From the NCBI GenBank assembly GCA_900557275.1, contig USRX01000004.1, positions 79,924 to 143,923 of the forward strand: a stretch of 64,000 nucleotides of DNA, read 5' to 3'. Of the stretch, positions 55,184 to 64,000 are shown one piece after another. The stretch comes from an uncultured Roseburia sp. (GTDB taxonomy: Bacteria; Bacillota_A; Clostridia; Lachnospirales; Lachnospiraceae). Within the stretch, counting starts at the first letter, position 1, and each line of letters begins with the position of its first letter. Below the pieces are notes generated by a model, which saw nothing but the letters and a program-made list of their open reading frames with translations, had not been told where the DNA came from and made no database searches. Made by a program: the position numbers and the translations under genes.

Positions 55184-57595
55184 ATGGCTATACCATACAA
55201 TCACAGAGAGATTGAGCAGAAATGGCGTAAGAAATGGGAAGAACATCCTGTCAACGTCAATGATGGAAAAAAACCGAAATATTATTGTCTGGACATGTTC
55301 CCGTATCCTTCCGGAAACGGACTGCATGTAGGACATTGGAGAGGATATGTTATTTCTGATGTCTGGAGCAGATATAAAATGCTGCAGGGATATTACCTGA
55401 TCCATCCGATGGGTTGGGATGCGTTCGGACTTCCGGCAGAGAATTATGCTATCAAAATGGGCGTACATCCTGCAAAATCCACAGCAGATAACATCGCAAA
55501 TATCAAACGCCAGATCAAAGAGATCGCAGCAATCTACGACTGGGATATGGAAGTAAATACCACAGATCCGAATTTCTACAAATGGACCCAGTGGATCTTC
55601 GTAAAAATGTTCAAAGCAGGACTTGCTTACCAGAAAGAGATGCCGATCAACTGGTGTCCTTCTTGTAAGACCGGACTTGCAAACGAAGAAGTTGTAAACG
55701 GAAAATGTGAGCGTTGCGGCGCTGACGTAACAAAGAAAAACCTGAACCAGTGGATGTTAAAGATCACTGCATACGCAGACCGTCTGTTAAATGATCTGGA
55801 CAAACTTGACTGGCCGGAAAAAGTTAAAAAGATGCAGACAGACTGGATTGGCAAAAGCTATGGTGCTGAGGTTCAGTTTAAAGTCGATGGAAGAGACGAT
55901 GAGATTACTGTCTATACGACCAGACCGGATACTCTTTACGGCGCAACATTTATGGTACTTGCACCGGAGCATGCACTGGCAAAAGAGCTGGCTACCGATG
56001 ATACCAGACAGGCTGTAGAAGATTATATTTATCAGACTTCTCTGAAATCTTCTGTAGACCGTCTGCAGGATAAAGAAAAGACCGGTGTATTTACCGGATC
56101 TTATGCGATCAACCCGATCAATGGCGCAAAAGTGCCGATCTGGCTGTCTGACTATGTACTGGCTGACTATGGTACCGGCGCGATTATGTGTGTACCGGCA
56201 CATGATGACCGTGACTTTGAGTTTGCTACAAAATTCAATATACCGATCATTCAGGTAATCGCTAAAGATGGCGAAGAAATCAAAAATATGACAGAAGCTT
56301 ATACCGATGCAAAAGGTACCATGATCAATTCCGGTAATTGGAATGGTATGGAGTCTTCTGTATTGAAAAAAGAAGCTCCGCACATGATCGAAGAGATGGG
56401 CATTGGTAAAGCGACAACCAATTATAAGCTCCGTGACTGGGTATTCTCCCGTCAGCGTTACTGGGGCGAGCCGATCCCGATCGTACACTGCCCGGACTGT
56501 GGCGCTGTACCGGTTCCGGAAGAAGAGCTTCCGCTGTTACTGCCGGATGTAGAATCCTATCAGCCGACAGGTACCGGCGAATCTCCGCTGGCCGGCATTG
56601 AAGACTGGGTAAATACGACCTGCCCATGCTGTGGAAAACCTGCAAAACGTGAGACTAATACCATGCCACAGTGGGCTGGTTCTTCCTGGTATTTCCTCAG
56701 ATATGTGGACAGCAAAAATGATAAAGAGCTGGTATCCAGAGAGAAAGCAGACAAATACCTGCCGGTAGATATGTATATCGGTGGTGTAGAGCATGCGGTT
56801 CTTCATCTGCTGTATTCCAGATTTTATACAAAATTCCTGTGCGATATCGGCGTGATCGACTTTGATGAGCCGTTCCACAAACTGTTCAACCAGGGTATGA
56901 TCACTGGTAAGAACGGTATCAAGATGAGTAAATCAAAAGGCAATGTAATCTCCCCTGATGATCTGGTAAGAGATTATGGCTGTGATTCCCTGCGCCTCTA
57001 TGAACTGTTCGTAGGACCGCCAGAACTGGATTCTGAGTGGGATGACAGAGGAATCGATGGTGTATATCGTTTCATCAACCGTCTCTGGAAACTGGTGCTG
57101 GACAACAAAGATGCTGGCGTAAAAGAGAGCAAAGAGCTGTTGAAGATCCGTCATAAAATGATCTATGATATCACAACCCGTCTGGAAAGCTTCAGCCTGA
57201 ATACTGTTATCTCCGGATTCATGGAGTACACCAACAAACTGACTGATATGGCGAAAAAAGACGGTGTGGATAAAGAGACACTGGAGACACTGGTTGTACT
57301 TATGGCACCGTTTGCACCACACATCGCAGAAGAATTGTGGAGTCAGCTTGGACATGAGACCAGCGTATACGAGTGTCGTTGGCCGGAATACGACAAAGAT
57401 GCAATGGTAGATGACGAGAAAGAAATCGCTGTTCAGATCAACGGTAAGACAAAATGCGTCATCAAAGTATCTGCAGACATCAGCAAAGAAGATGCTCTGG
57501 CTGCCGGAAAAGAAGCACTTGGCGATAAACTGTCAGGAAATATCGTTAAAGAGATTTATGTACCGGGCAGAATCATCAACATTGTTGCAAAATAA
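55184..57595 (+). CDS. leuS: Leucyl-tRNA synthetase
   Basis: This 803-residue class I synthetase charges tRNA-Leu. The HIGH signature is PSGNGLHVGHWRGY, the KMSKS loop is KMSKSKGNVIS. A zinc-ribbon-like CPSC...CERC lies at about 160-180 and a second CPDC...CPCC group at about 435-490. The editing domain has TTRPDTLYGATFMVLA and the conserved DDRDFEFA. I chose ATG at 55184 (MAIPYNHREIE), which follows AGGAGGA; the open frame reaches back to 55118 but without a ribosome site. Confidence 0.95.
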   Translation: MAIPYNHREIEQKWRKKWEEHPVNVNDGKKPKYYCLDMFPYPSGNGLHVGHWRGYVISDVWSRYKMLQGYYLIHPMGWDAFGLPAENYAIKMGVHPAKSTADNIANIKRQIKEIAAIYDWDMEVNTTDPNFYKWTQWIFVKMFKAGLAYQKEMPINWCPSCKTGLANEEVVNGKCERCGADVTKKNLNQWMLKITAYADRLLNDLDKLDWPEKVKKMQTDWIGKSYGAEVQFKVDGRDDEITVYTTRPDTLYGATFMVLAPEHALAKELATDDTRQAVEDYIYQTSLKSSVDRLQDKEKTGVFTGSYAINPINGAKVPIWLSDYVLADYGTGAIMCVPAHDDRDFEFATKFNIPIIQVIAKDGEEIKNMTEAYTDAKGTMINSGNWNGMESSVLKKEAPHMIEEMGIGKATTNYKLRDWVFSRQRYWGEPIPIVHCPDCGAVPVPEEELPLLLPDVESYQPTGTGESPLAGIEDWVNTTCPCCGKPAKRETNTMPQWAGSSWYFLRYVDSKNDKELVSREKADKYLPVDMYIGGVEHAVLHLLYSRFYTKFLCDIGVIDFDEPFHKLFNQGMITGKNGIKMSKSKGNVISPDDLVRDYGCDSLRLYELFVGPPELDSEWDDRGIDGVYRFINRLWKLVLDNKDAGVKESKELLKIRHKMIYDITTRLESFSLNTVISGFMEYTNKLTDMAKKDGVDKETLETLVVLMAPFAPHIAEELWSQLGHETSVYECRWPEYDKDAMVDDEKEIAVQINGKTKCVIKVSADISKEDALAAGKEALGDKLSGNIVKEIYVPGRIINIVAK

Positions 57596-57793
57596 TTGCA
57601 GAAATATAAAGCTCTATATCATGTATGATGAATAAACATAGAACATGGAATGAGGGTTGAGTTCCTTTATGCGAACAATGGTTTGAATGAGACCTGCAAG
57701 ATGTGGGATAGGTTTTATGGAGAGTAGATTGTATATGATATAAAGATAAACGGTTTGTTTAATATCTTGCCGGAACAAAATATCAAGTATATT

Positions 57794-57857
57794 AAAAAAC
57801 AGGAGGATCGTCGTTAGAAAGTAATTACTTTCTAACGATGGTATCTCCTGTTTTTTG
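57794..57857. terminator. 64-base terminator hairpin with 26-bp perfect palindrome
   Basis: AAAAAACAGGAG and CTCCTGTTTTTT form the base. Inside, CGTTAGAAAGTAA is mirrored exactly by TTACTTTCTAACG. It can act in both directions and lies between leuS and the convergent small gene. Nothing else is seen in 57596-57943. Confidence 0.75.
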
Positions 57858-57943
57858 CAGCTTTTAATAAAAAATCTGACTGGAATTGTGCGTTAAGACA
57901 TAAGGTTGCCCATGTAACAGGACGCTTCCAAGGTATGCTCCGC

Positions 57944-58216
57944 TCAGTTTTTTCTGTGAAAAAATCGCAGCATCATATCTGCTTTTTTCTGGTCTGCTTC
58001 GGACATGTTACTTTTCAAAAGCTGTATCAGCAATTCGGTTTCATTCGGGGTAAACTGAATGCCTTTCTGCCGTGCCTGCTGCATCATCTGCATAAAAAAG
58101 GGCGCCGCTTGTTTGGAATCGGATGGTTTTGCCATTTGATGAAATTCCTGTATGAATCTTAATTTTTCCGGAGCAAGGCTCTGGAAGAGAGGATTGTTAA
58201 AAATATCTGAATTCAT
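57944..58216 (-). CDS. Small helical protein, paralogue of the next gene
   Basis: This 90-residue protein has no signal or membrane segment and is predicted to be mostly helical. Features are PLFQSLAPEKLRFIQEF at the start and EADQKKADMMLRFFHRK at the end, with Met/Gln-rich middle. The family is unknown to me. It shares an overall plan with the product of 58406-58750, so the two probably arose by duplication. AAAGGC lies before ATG on the minus strand. Confidence 0.6.
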   Translation of the reverse strand: MNSDIFNNPLFQSLAPEKLRFIQEFHQMAKPSDSKQAAPFFMQMMQQARQKGIQFTPNETELLIQLLKSNMSEADQKKADMMLRFFHRKN

Positions 58217-58405
58217 AAAAAGCCTTTCTATAAATTTGTTTGATGGAATTTAAAGTTAAGTTCTTTGATATAATTACAAAGTATATTTTGAAGAAAGTTT
58301 TTAATCGGTAGTATGAATATTAATATTATATGTATTTTGGGGGAATCCGGAATGGATTTCTTACTGTAAATTTTGCCTTATATAGAACATTAGGGGAAAG
58401 TAGGG

Positions 58406-58750
58406 TTATGAATGGAACATCATATCATACCCGGTGGACATATCCAGAAAGTTCAGGATCATGTCAATGTTTTCTGCTTCTTTCTCGGTAAAAAAGCCGC
58501 GGATGGCCTGTAGCATTTTTGACAATCGTTCCGTGTCGGATTCGCCTGCACAGGCATGCAGTTCCTGCGATGCATCGTCATCCGGAGTATCAAAGAGGGC
58601 AGCTGTTTTCTGCAACTCCATAAATTTAATGAGGATTGCCATATTTTTTTGCTGAGATTCCTGCATATAGGGAATCACTGTTTTTAAAATCTGCAATTCC
58701 CGGCTTTCAATCAGTGTATCCAGTAAGGGGCGTGTGGTAGTTTCTTCCAT
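58406..58750 (-). CDS. Small helical protein, paralogue of the preceding gene
   Basis: This 114-residue protein, starting MEETTTRPLLDTLIESREL, ends TEKEAENIDMILNFLDMS plus a short tail. The helical start (RELQILKTVIPYM) and end match the pattern of the 90-residue neighbour. An acidic loop (DTPDDDASQEL) lies in the middle. I chose ATG 58750; the open frame continues to 58825 but the added part looks non-coding. Function is unknown. Confidence 0.6.
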   Translation of the reverse strand: MEETTTRPLLDTLIESRELQILKTVIPYMQESQQKNMAILIKFMELQKTAALFDTPDDDASQELHACAGESDTERLSKMLQAIRGFFTEKEAENIDMILNFLDMSTGYDMMFHS

Positions 58751-58907
58751 AAAGTGATAACCTGTCTTTTTTATTAAACATATGCATGAACGGGATAAAT
58801 ATGACAAAACATGGGTTCGCTGCATATATTATATAAGTGGGAAACAATATTTTGTGATGCATTATCAGCGATGACAGAATGAACGAAAAAGGTAAGGAGG
58901 AAAAGCC

Positions 58908-59072
58908 ATGAAAAGACGCCTGATCCAGGACGAAGACGGAGTTTATATGATAGATGAAGATTGTATCCGACGAAAGGAAGAACAGGAGCGGCAGAAGGAG
59001 ATGCGCTGGCAGAAGCAGAAGAAAGGGAAGCCGATTGTGTCATTGACCAGACATTATAAAAAAGAAGATTAA
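58908..59072 (+). CDS. 54-aa basic small protein
   Basis: A short gene with a strong site AAGGAGG 7 bases before ATG encodes MKRRLIQDEDGVYMIDEDC, then a charged helix (RRKEEQERQKEMRWQKQKK) and a basic end. It is too short for automatic ORF cut-offs but has clear coding signals and a terminator directly behind it. It may be cytoplasmic and nucleic-acid-binding; no function is known to me. Confidence 0.65.
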   Translation: MKRRLIQDEDGVYMIDEDCIRRKEEQERQKEMRWQKQKKGKPIVSLTRHYKKED

Positions 59073-59099
59073 AAAAGGGAGCATTTCGCTCCCCTTTTT
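59072..59099. terminator. Bidirectional terminator of two small genes
   Basis: AAAAAGGGAGC, loop ATTTC, GCTCCCCTTTTT. It serves the 54-aa gene on the plus strand and the Cys-rich gene on the minus strand. Confidence 0.8.
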
Positions 59100-59100
59100 G

Positions 59101-59313
59101 TTAGAAACAACCGCCGTTGTTTCCGTTGCCGCAGCAGCACAGCAGCAGAAGGATGATCCAGATGTTGTCACAGCCGCAGCCATTATTGCCGGAGAATGGA
59201 GAACCATTATTTCCACCGCAGCAGCACAGTAACAGGATGATCCATAACAGGCTGTTACAGCTGTTATTATCTCCGCAGTCACATCCACAGTTTGTAGCAG
59301 CTAAATCACTCAT
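59101..59313 (-). CDS. Cysteine-rich duplicated small protein
   Basis: This 70-residue protein contains 13 cysteines. After an N-terminal CGCDCGDNNSC comes a module LLWIILLLCCCGGNNG, which repeats almost exactly as NIWIILLLLCCCGNGNNG. Each module is a short hydrophobic strand or helix followed by CCC and Gly/Asn. Similar Gly/Cys-rich micro-proteins in Lachnospiraceae are sometimes auto-named 'chorion class high-cysteine' proteins, which tells nothing. ACGGAGG precedes ATG, and the terminator follows. Metal binding, membrane association or a spore-coat role are possibilities only. Confidence 0.7.
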   Translation of the reverse strand: MSDLAATNCGCDCGDNNSCNSLLWIILLLCCCGGNNGSPFSGNNGCGCDNIWIILLLLCCCGNGNNGGCF

Positions 59314-59584
59314 AGTAAAACCTCCGTTTTGCTTTTACAATTACATACTATGCAGTGTGCTTGTCAGTGTTTCTATAAAAGAAAAATATTTTCAGAAAAA
59401 TATATTTACCATATAAGGATGGGGATGCATAAGGTCAGTAAAACAAGGCTGTTTTAATGTGTGGGAAATATTATAAATGAGAATCGTTTGTGTTTGAGAA
59501 AGCTGTCAGAATCAGTGGAAACATTCAGTATGCGGGAATTGCCATCTACTTAAAAATGAGTAGGTACGGGGACTTTAACGATAA

Positions 59585-59612
59585 TTGACAGAAGAAATAA
59601 AGGGTTTATAAT
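59585..59612 (+). promoter_or_regulatory. Consensus promoter of icd
   Basis: TTGACA, 16 bp, TATAAT, start near 59619. The other part of the 340-bp divergent gap shows nothing I recognise. Confidence 0.65.
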
Positions 59613-59653
59613 TAGAATCAATGGCGAATAGATAAAATGAGGAGGATATAACG

Positions 59654-60862
59654 ATGGATAAAATTAAAATGACCACACCGTTAGTAGAAATGGATGGAGA
59701 CGAAATGACCAGAATCCTCTGGACATATATCAAAGATGAACTTTTGATCCCATTTATTGATCTGAAAACAGAATATTATGACCTTGGTCTGGAGCACAGA
59801 AATGAAACTGATGATCAGGTTACATTTGATTCTGCAAATGCAACATTAAAATATGGCGTAGCTGTTAAATGTGCAACGATCACACCGAATGCTGCCCGTG
59901 TCAAAGAATATGACTTAAAAGAAATGTGGAAGAGCCCGAACGGTACGATCCGTGCGATCCTGGACGGAACCGTATTCCGTGCGCCGATCAAAGTCAAAGG
60001 CATTGAGCCATGTGTAAAGAACTGGAAACAGCCGATCACGATCGCACGTCATGCATACGGCGATGTATATAAAGCATCTGAAATGAAGATTCCGGGACCG
60101 GGAAAAACAGAGCTTGTTTATACTGCAGAAGATGGTACAGAGACAAGAGAACTGATCCACGACTTTACCGGAGCAGGTATCATCCAGGGACAGCACAATA
60201 TCTGCAGTTCCATTGAAAGTTTTGCAAGAAGCTGCTTTAATTATGCGCTGGATACAAAACAGACACTGTGGTTTGCTACAAAAGATACCATTTCCAAAAA
60301 ATATGACCATACATTCAAAGATATCTTCCAGGAAATCTATGATGCTGAATACGATGAAAAATTCAAAGAAGCAGGCATTGAATATTTCTATACACTGATC
60401 GATGATGCAGTAGCCCGCGTTATGAAATCTGAAGGCGGCTTTATCTGGGCATGCAAGAACTATGATGGAGACGTTATGAGTGATATGATCTCCTCTGCAT
60501 TTGGTTCTCTTGCAATGATGACTTCTGTACTGGTATCTCCGTCAGGCGTATATGAGTACGAAGCAGCTCACGGAACCGTTCAGAGACATTATTACAAACA
60601 TCTGAAAGGCGAAGAGACTTCTACTAACTCCGTTGCAACCATCTTTGCATGGACAGGCGCGCTTCGCAAGAGAGGTCAGCTGGATAACCTGCCAGAGCTG
60701 AGTGCATTTGCAGACAAGCTGGAGAAAGCCTGCATAGATACGATTGAAAGTGGAAAGATGACCAAAGATCTTGCCCTGATTACCGAAATTGAGAATCCGA
60801 CTACACTGAACAGTCTTGAATTTATTCAGGCAATCAGAAAAACACTGGAAGGCATGCTGTAA
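59654..60862 (+). CDS. icd: Isocitrate dehydrogenase (NADP+)
   Basis: This 402-residue enzyme oxidises isocitrate to 2-oxoglutarate for glutamate synthesis. The sequence ([15 protein letters not shown], then [17 protein letters not shown]) is of the type shared with mitochondrial NADP enzymes rather than E. coli Icd. Later motifs: [20 protein letters not shown] and [11 protein letters not shown] (NADP-binding side). AGGAGGA precedes ATG. Confidence 0.94.
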   Translation: MDKIKMTTPLVEMDGDEMTRILWTYIKDELLIPFIDLKTEYYDLGLEHRNETDDQVTFDSANATLKYGVAVKCATITPNAARVKEYDLKEMWKSPNGTIRAILDGTVFRAPIKVKGIEPCVKNWKQPITIARHAYGDVYKASEMKIPGPGKTELVYTAEDGTETRELIHDFTGAGIIQGQHNICSSIESFARSCFNYALDTKQTLWFATKDTISKKYDHTFKDIFQEIYDAEYDEKFKEAGIEYFYTLIDDAVARVMKSEGGFIWACKNYDGDVMSDMISSAFGSLAMMTSVLVSPSGVYEYEAAHGTVQRHYYKHLKGEETSTNSVATIFAWTGALRKRGQLDNLPELSAFADKLEKACIDTIESGKMTKDLALITEIENPTTLNSLEFIQAIRKTLEGML

Positions 60863-60960
60863 GATAAAATTGTCTGAAAGTATTGACGGATATCATAAAA
60901 TGAGGTATGATATTCTTGTTATTGAAGTTACACTTATGTAACGGATATTTCATTTTGTAT

Positions 60961-61024
60961 AGTTTTTGTATAAAAACTCCTTTTGTTTAAGAGCACGGAG
61001 GCGGTAGTTTACTACCGCCTTTGT
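60961..61024 (+). terminator. Two hairpins between icd and the ABC-F gene
   Basis: AGTTTTT-GTAT-AAAAACT (60961-60978) and AGGCGGTAGT/ACTACCGCCT (60999-61020), the latter followed by only TTTG. It may end icd or attenuate the ABC-F gene; ABC-F genes often have attenuators. Confidence 0.4.
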
Positions 61025-61061
61025 GTCGTGTTGGAGATCATATAGATACGGAGGAAGTACA

Positions 61062-62972
61062 ATGATTTTATCCTGCCAGAATATTTGCAAATCTTTTGGA
61101 GAAGAAGATGTATTAAAAAATGTTTCATTTGGCGTTGAAGAATATGAAAAAGTGGCGATCGTAGGCATTAACGGCGCCGGAAAATCCACATTGCTGAAGA
61201 TTATCATGCAGGAGATGTCTGCGGATGATGGAAGCGTAACTCTTGCAAAAGGCAAGACGATTGGATATCTTGCACAGCATCAGGACATTTCGTTTCATCA
61301 TACGATCTATGAGGAAGTGCTGGAAGCAAAGCGGTATGTGATCGATATGGAAGAACGCATCCGGCAGATGGAAGCGGATATGAACCGTTTTCAGGGAAAA
61401 GAACTGGAAGAACATCTGGAAAGCTATCATAAACTGCTGCATGAATTTGAGGCGTTAGATGGATATTCCTATCACAGTGAAGTGACTGGCATCTTAAAAG
61501 GTCTCGGATTTGCGGAAGAAGAATTTTCCCATCAGGTAGAAGCATTGTCCGGTGGACAAAAAACAAGAGTTGCGCTGGCAAAGCTGCTGGTTACCAGACC
61601 GGATGTGATCCTGTTGGATGAGCCGACCAACCATTTGGATATTGATTCTATTTCCTGGCTGGAAACATTTTTGCTGAATTATAAAGGAGCAGTAGTGATC
61701 GTTGCACATGACCGATATTTTCTGGATCGTGTGGTTACGAAGGTAGTTGAGATCAGCATGCATAAGTCCATTGTTTTTCAGGGAAATTATAGTGCTTATG
61801 CGGAGAAAAAACAGCAACTTCGGGATGCACAGCTAAAAGCATATCTGAACCAGCAGAGGGAGATCAAACATCAGGAAGAGGTCATTGCAAAACTGAAATC
61901 CTACAACAGGGAGAAATCAATTAAACGCGCGGAAAGCCGGGAAAAACAACTGGGAAAAATGGATGTACTGGAACGGCCGACGGAAGAAAATACGGAGATT
62001 CATCTGAATTTGACTCCCGAGATCATCAGCGGTAATGATGTGCTGACGGTTACCGGACTTTCCAAATCATACGGTGAAAAGAAGTTGTTTTCTGATATTA
62101 ATTTTGAAATCAAGCGCGGGGAACGTGTGGCTCTGATTGGACAGAATGGAACCGGAAAGACGACAATCTTAAAAATATTGAATGAGCTAGTGCCTGCAGA
62201 TGCCGGAGAATTCCGACTTGGTTCCAGAGTAAAGATCGGCTATTATGATCAGGAGCATCAGGTATTGCATATGGATAAGACGATTTTTCAGGAGATCGCT
62301 GATGCATATCCAAAGCTGACTGAGACCCGGATCCGTACATTGCTGGCAGCTTTTTTGTTTACAGGAGATGATGTCTATAAACGGATTGAGGATCTCAGCG
62401 GTGGCGAGCGGGGCAGGGTTTCTCTGGCGAAACTGATGCTCTCCGAAGCAAATTTCCTGATTCTGGACGAGCCGACGAACCATTTGGATATTACTTCTAA
62501 AGAGATTTTGGAATCTGCTCTGAATCAGTATGAGGGAACGGTGCTGTTTGTGTCCCATGATCGGTATTTTATCAACAAGACAGCGACCAGGATCATGAAT
62601 CTGACCGGCAGACAGATCATTAACTATATCGGAAATTATGATTATTATCTGGAGAAAAAGGATAGTCTGGAAGCTGTATATCTGAAACAGGAAGAAGAGA
62701 CGGAGATTGTAGACCGACAGGAAACTGCCGGAAAACAGGACTGGAAGCAGCAGAAGGAAGAGATGGCGCGTCAGCGAAAAAAAGAAAATGAGCTGAAGAA
62801 GACGGAGCAGCGTATTGAAGAGATCGAAGAAAAAATGGCTGAGATTGATGAGAGATTTGTCGATCCGGCTATTGCAACCAATTCTGCAAAGCTAGGAGAA
62901 TTACAGAAAGAAAAAGATGCTCTGGAAGAAGAACTGGAAGCATTATATGAAAAATGGGAAGAACTTGCGTAG
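61062..62972 (+). CDS. ABC-F family ATPase
   Basis: This 636-residue soluble protein has two ABC domains and no membrane part. Walker A motifs: GINGAGKSTLLK and GQNGTGKTTILK. Signatures: LSGGQKTRVALAKL and LSGGERGRVSLAKL. DEPTNHLD follows in both. The linker between the domains is a charged coiled coil (about 245-300), and the last 100 residues form another (KKTEQRIEEIEEKMAEI). ABC-F proteins act on ribosomes, some giving resistance to 50S antibiotics. Which subgroup is not clear. I chose ATG 61062, which has GGAGGAA; the open frame begins 13 codons earlier. Confidence 0.92.
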   Translation: MILSCQNICKSFGEEDVLKNVSFGVEEYEKVAIVGINGAGKSTLLKIIMQEMSADDGSVTLAKGKTIGYLAQHQDISFHHTIYEEVLEAKRYVIDMEERIRQMEADMNRFQGKELEEHLESYHKLLHEFEALDGYSYHSEVTGILKGLGFAEEEFSHQVEALSGGQKTRVALAKLLVTRPDVILLDEPTNHLDIDSISWLETFLLNYKGAVVIVAHDRYFLDRVVTKVVEISMHKSIVFQGNYSAYAEKKQQLRDAQLKAYLNQQREIKHQEEVIAKLKSYNREKSIKRAESREKQLGKMDVLERPTEENTEIHLNLTPEIISGNDVLTVTGLSKSYGEKKLFSDINFEIKRGERVALIGQNGTGKTTILKILNELVPADAGEFRLGSRVKIGYYDQEHQVLHMDKTIFQEIADAYPKLTETRIRTLLAAFLFTGDDVYKRIEDLSGGERGRVSLAKLMLSEANFLILDEPTNHLDITSKEILESALNQYEGTVLFVSHDRYFINKTATRIMNLTGRQIINYIGNYDYYLEKKDSLEAVYLKQEEETEIVDRQETAGKQDWKQQKEEMARQRKKENELKKTEQRIEEIEEKMAEIDERFVDPAIATNSAKLGELQKEKDALEEELEALYEKWEELA

Positions 62973-63310
62973 GCAGGTTCTTCTTTTTAGTTTGCACACC
63001 ATGGGTGCGCTCTAAGAGATGATAAGAAAATGTTTGACTGTAAGAGAGTGTAACGGAATATGGTATTTTGGTACCAGGTATAACGAGTCAAGGACTAGAG
63101 GAAAAGGAATCTTGTTTAAGACTAGTCTTGAAAAGTCACTTTTTTCTTCGCCAGCTGCTTGTATCAAAAGTATTGATGCGAGAATTAAAAAACTTGAAAA
63201 AATAAATTCGAAAATGAGAAGCTGTGGTATAATTAAGAAATGGTTCGGCAGTTATGCTGACGCGATTATATCTGCCGGAATGGCAAAAAATATTATAAGA
63301 GAGAATGATT
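62973..63310 (+). other. Region between ABC-F and broken cyclase
   Basis: A frame open from 63019 to 63390 encodes a mixed, partly basic product without ribosome site or known motif, and overlaps the start of the next signal-anchor frame. I do not accept it as a gene. It may be further decayed sequence. Confidence 0.35.
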
Positions 63311-63897
63311 ATGAAAAAGATACATACTGCAGTTACTCTTATAATTATCTTCTTTATGGTAGCTGCATTATATATTTGCGGGAGATATGAGAATGTTCCC
63401 GACAGAATTTTTACAGGAAAAGTAAGTGCCCCGGAAGGTGAGTAGACGATTGATGCTTCCGACGGTGTTACGAAGGCGGAGGTTACCTTCAGCCTCTCAT
63501 TTTCCCAGGAATGATTTCCTACATAATGATGGATGCCAACAATCTGAAGAAGATAAATGACAGCCTGGGACATAATAAAGGTGATGAGCTTATTATCACG
63601 ATCGCAAAGTGTATGAGAGCTGCCGTTGGACAGAACGGTCAGTGTTACAGAATCGGCGGTGATGAGTTCGTGATTATCCTGAAAAACAAGACAGCCGAAG
63701 AAACAGAAGAGATCATAAGGCAAGTCAGAGTGGAGATTGAATTTGCCGATGAACAAAGTGACATTCCTATCTTTGTTGCAATGGGATATGTCTGGACAGA
63801 TGCAGAGGAAAAGAATCTGCCGGAGCTGATCCATTGTGCTGACGAGAAGATGTATAAAGATAAAAAGAGGATAAAAGAAAATACATCTTCTGCATAA
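63311..63897 (+). pseudogene. Broken diguanylate cyclase (signal anchor and GGDEF part)
   Basis: A start with ribosome site (GAGAGAATG) encodes a signal-anchor (MKKIHTAVTLIIIFFMVAAL) and stops after 44 codons (TAG), then again at a TGA. From 63511 another frame encodes most of a GGDEF domain: MMDANNLKKINDSLGHNKGD and YRIGGDEFVIIL with an intact GGDEF active site, ending after about 128 codons. The first 20-30 residues of the domain and all of the sensor are missing. It is probably an internally deleted c-di-GMP synthase. The GGDEF part could still be made from ATG 63511, but no ribosome site is seen. Confidence 0.7.
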
Positions 63898-63949
63898 ATG
63901 ATAGGTTGGAAATGCTAGAAATGTGCAATATATGATTACGAGGTAACGT

Positions 63950-64000
63950 ATGAAATTACTGGTGACCGGAAATATCGGATATATTACAACAGAATTTATC
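63950..64000 (+). CDS. NAD-dependent epimerase/dehydratase-like, 5' end only
   Basis: The last 51 bases start a gene: ATG behind GAGGTAACG encodes MKLLVTGNIGYITTEFI, the beginning of a Rossmann fold of the extended SDR type (VTGxxGxI). The gene runs off the window. Confidence 0.55.
   Translation, partial: MKLLVTGNIGYITTEFI

Noticed and set aside
63019..63390. 123-codon ORF after the ABC-F gene
   Set aside because: No ribosome site or motif, and its end overlaps another frame with a clear signal-anchor start.

Overview
The window looks like a chromosomal segment of an anaerobic gut Firmicute, most likely of the family Lachnospiraceae. The base composition is low to moderate GC. Strong AGGAGG-type ribosome sites are common, the pheST genes have a tRNA-Phe T-box leader, and there is a Clostridia-type 6S RNA. 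The gene content also fits: ATP-dependent PEP carboxykinase, a paired DNA-repair radical SAM system, NSS and MATE transporters, and PadR/HAAS modules. The family assignment is inferred from gene content; no 16S gene is present.

Layout. 1-8.9 kb: cysK, then on the minus strand a radical SAM DNA-repair protein with its partner, preceded by two LexA-like boxes; then a MATE exporter, a homocysteine methyltransferase with an unusual tail, and ilvN-ilvC. 9.3-15 kb: leuC-leuD-thrC, then a 2-isopropylmalate synthase fused to an AraC-type DNA-binding domain, with a perfect 22-bp palindrome in front. 15-24 kb: a RidA remnant, a TetR regulator, deoC, cdd, pckA, 6S RNA, a SpoIID-like protein and a BrkB-like membrane protein. 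23.2-28.4 kb: T-box leader, pheS, pheT, queA. 28.5-34.3 kb: a divergent PucR-like regulator facing a four-gene operon (FMN reductase/NMO-like, phloretin/DAPG hydrolase-like, 2x[4Fe-4S] ferredoxin, AprA/FrdA-like flavoprotein). This is the best candidate here for an uncharacterised catabolic pathway. 34.6-36.6 kb: a protease-less Lon-like ATPase between 85-bp inverted repeats.

36.6-43.7 kb: PadR regulator, a HAAS-FtsW-like fusion, a VanZ protein with a YycI-like tail, a MATE exporter with a structured leader, and an NSS transporter. 43.7-48.6 kb: an accessory, decaying, AT-rich island with gene fragments (an unknown coding remnant, a NERD C-terminus, an HsdM N-terminus), a lipoprotein, a membrane-anchored unknown, and a DUF4869-like/P-loop ATPase gene pair. 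48.6-52.3 kb (minus): aroF-tyrA and aroA for aromatic amino acids. 52.4-64 kb: an EF-G-like GTPase, leuS with a long leader, two small paralogous genes, a 54-aa basic protein, a Cys-rich duplicated micro-protein, icd, an ABC-F ATPase, a broken diguanylate cyclase and the start of an epimerase-like gene.

Together the housekeeping genes cover branched-chain, threonine, cysteine and aromatic amino-acid synthesis, plus Phe and Leu tRNA charging. No tRNA, rRNA, CRISPR array or complete insertion sequence was seen. All family assignments were made by eye from motifs and general knowledge; no database search was run.
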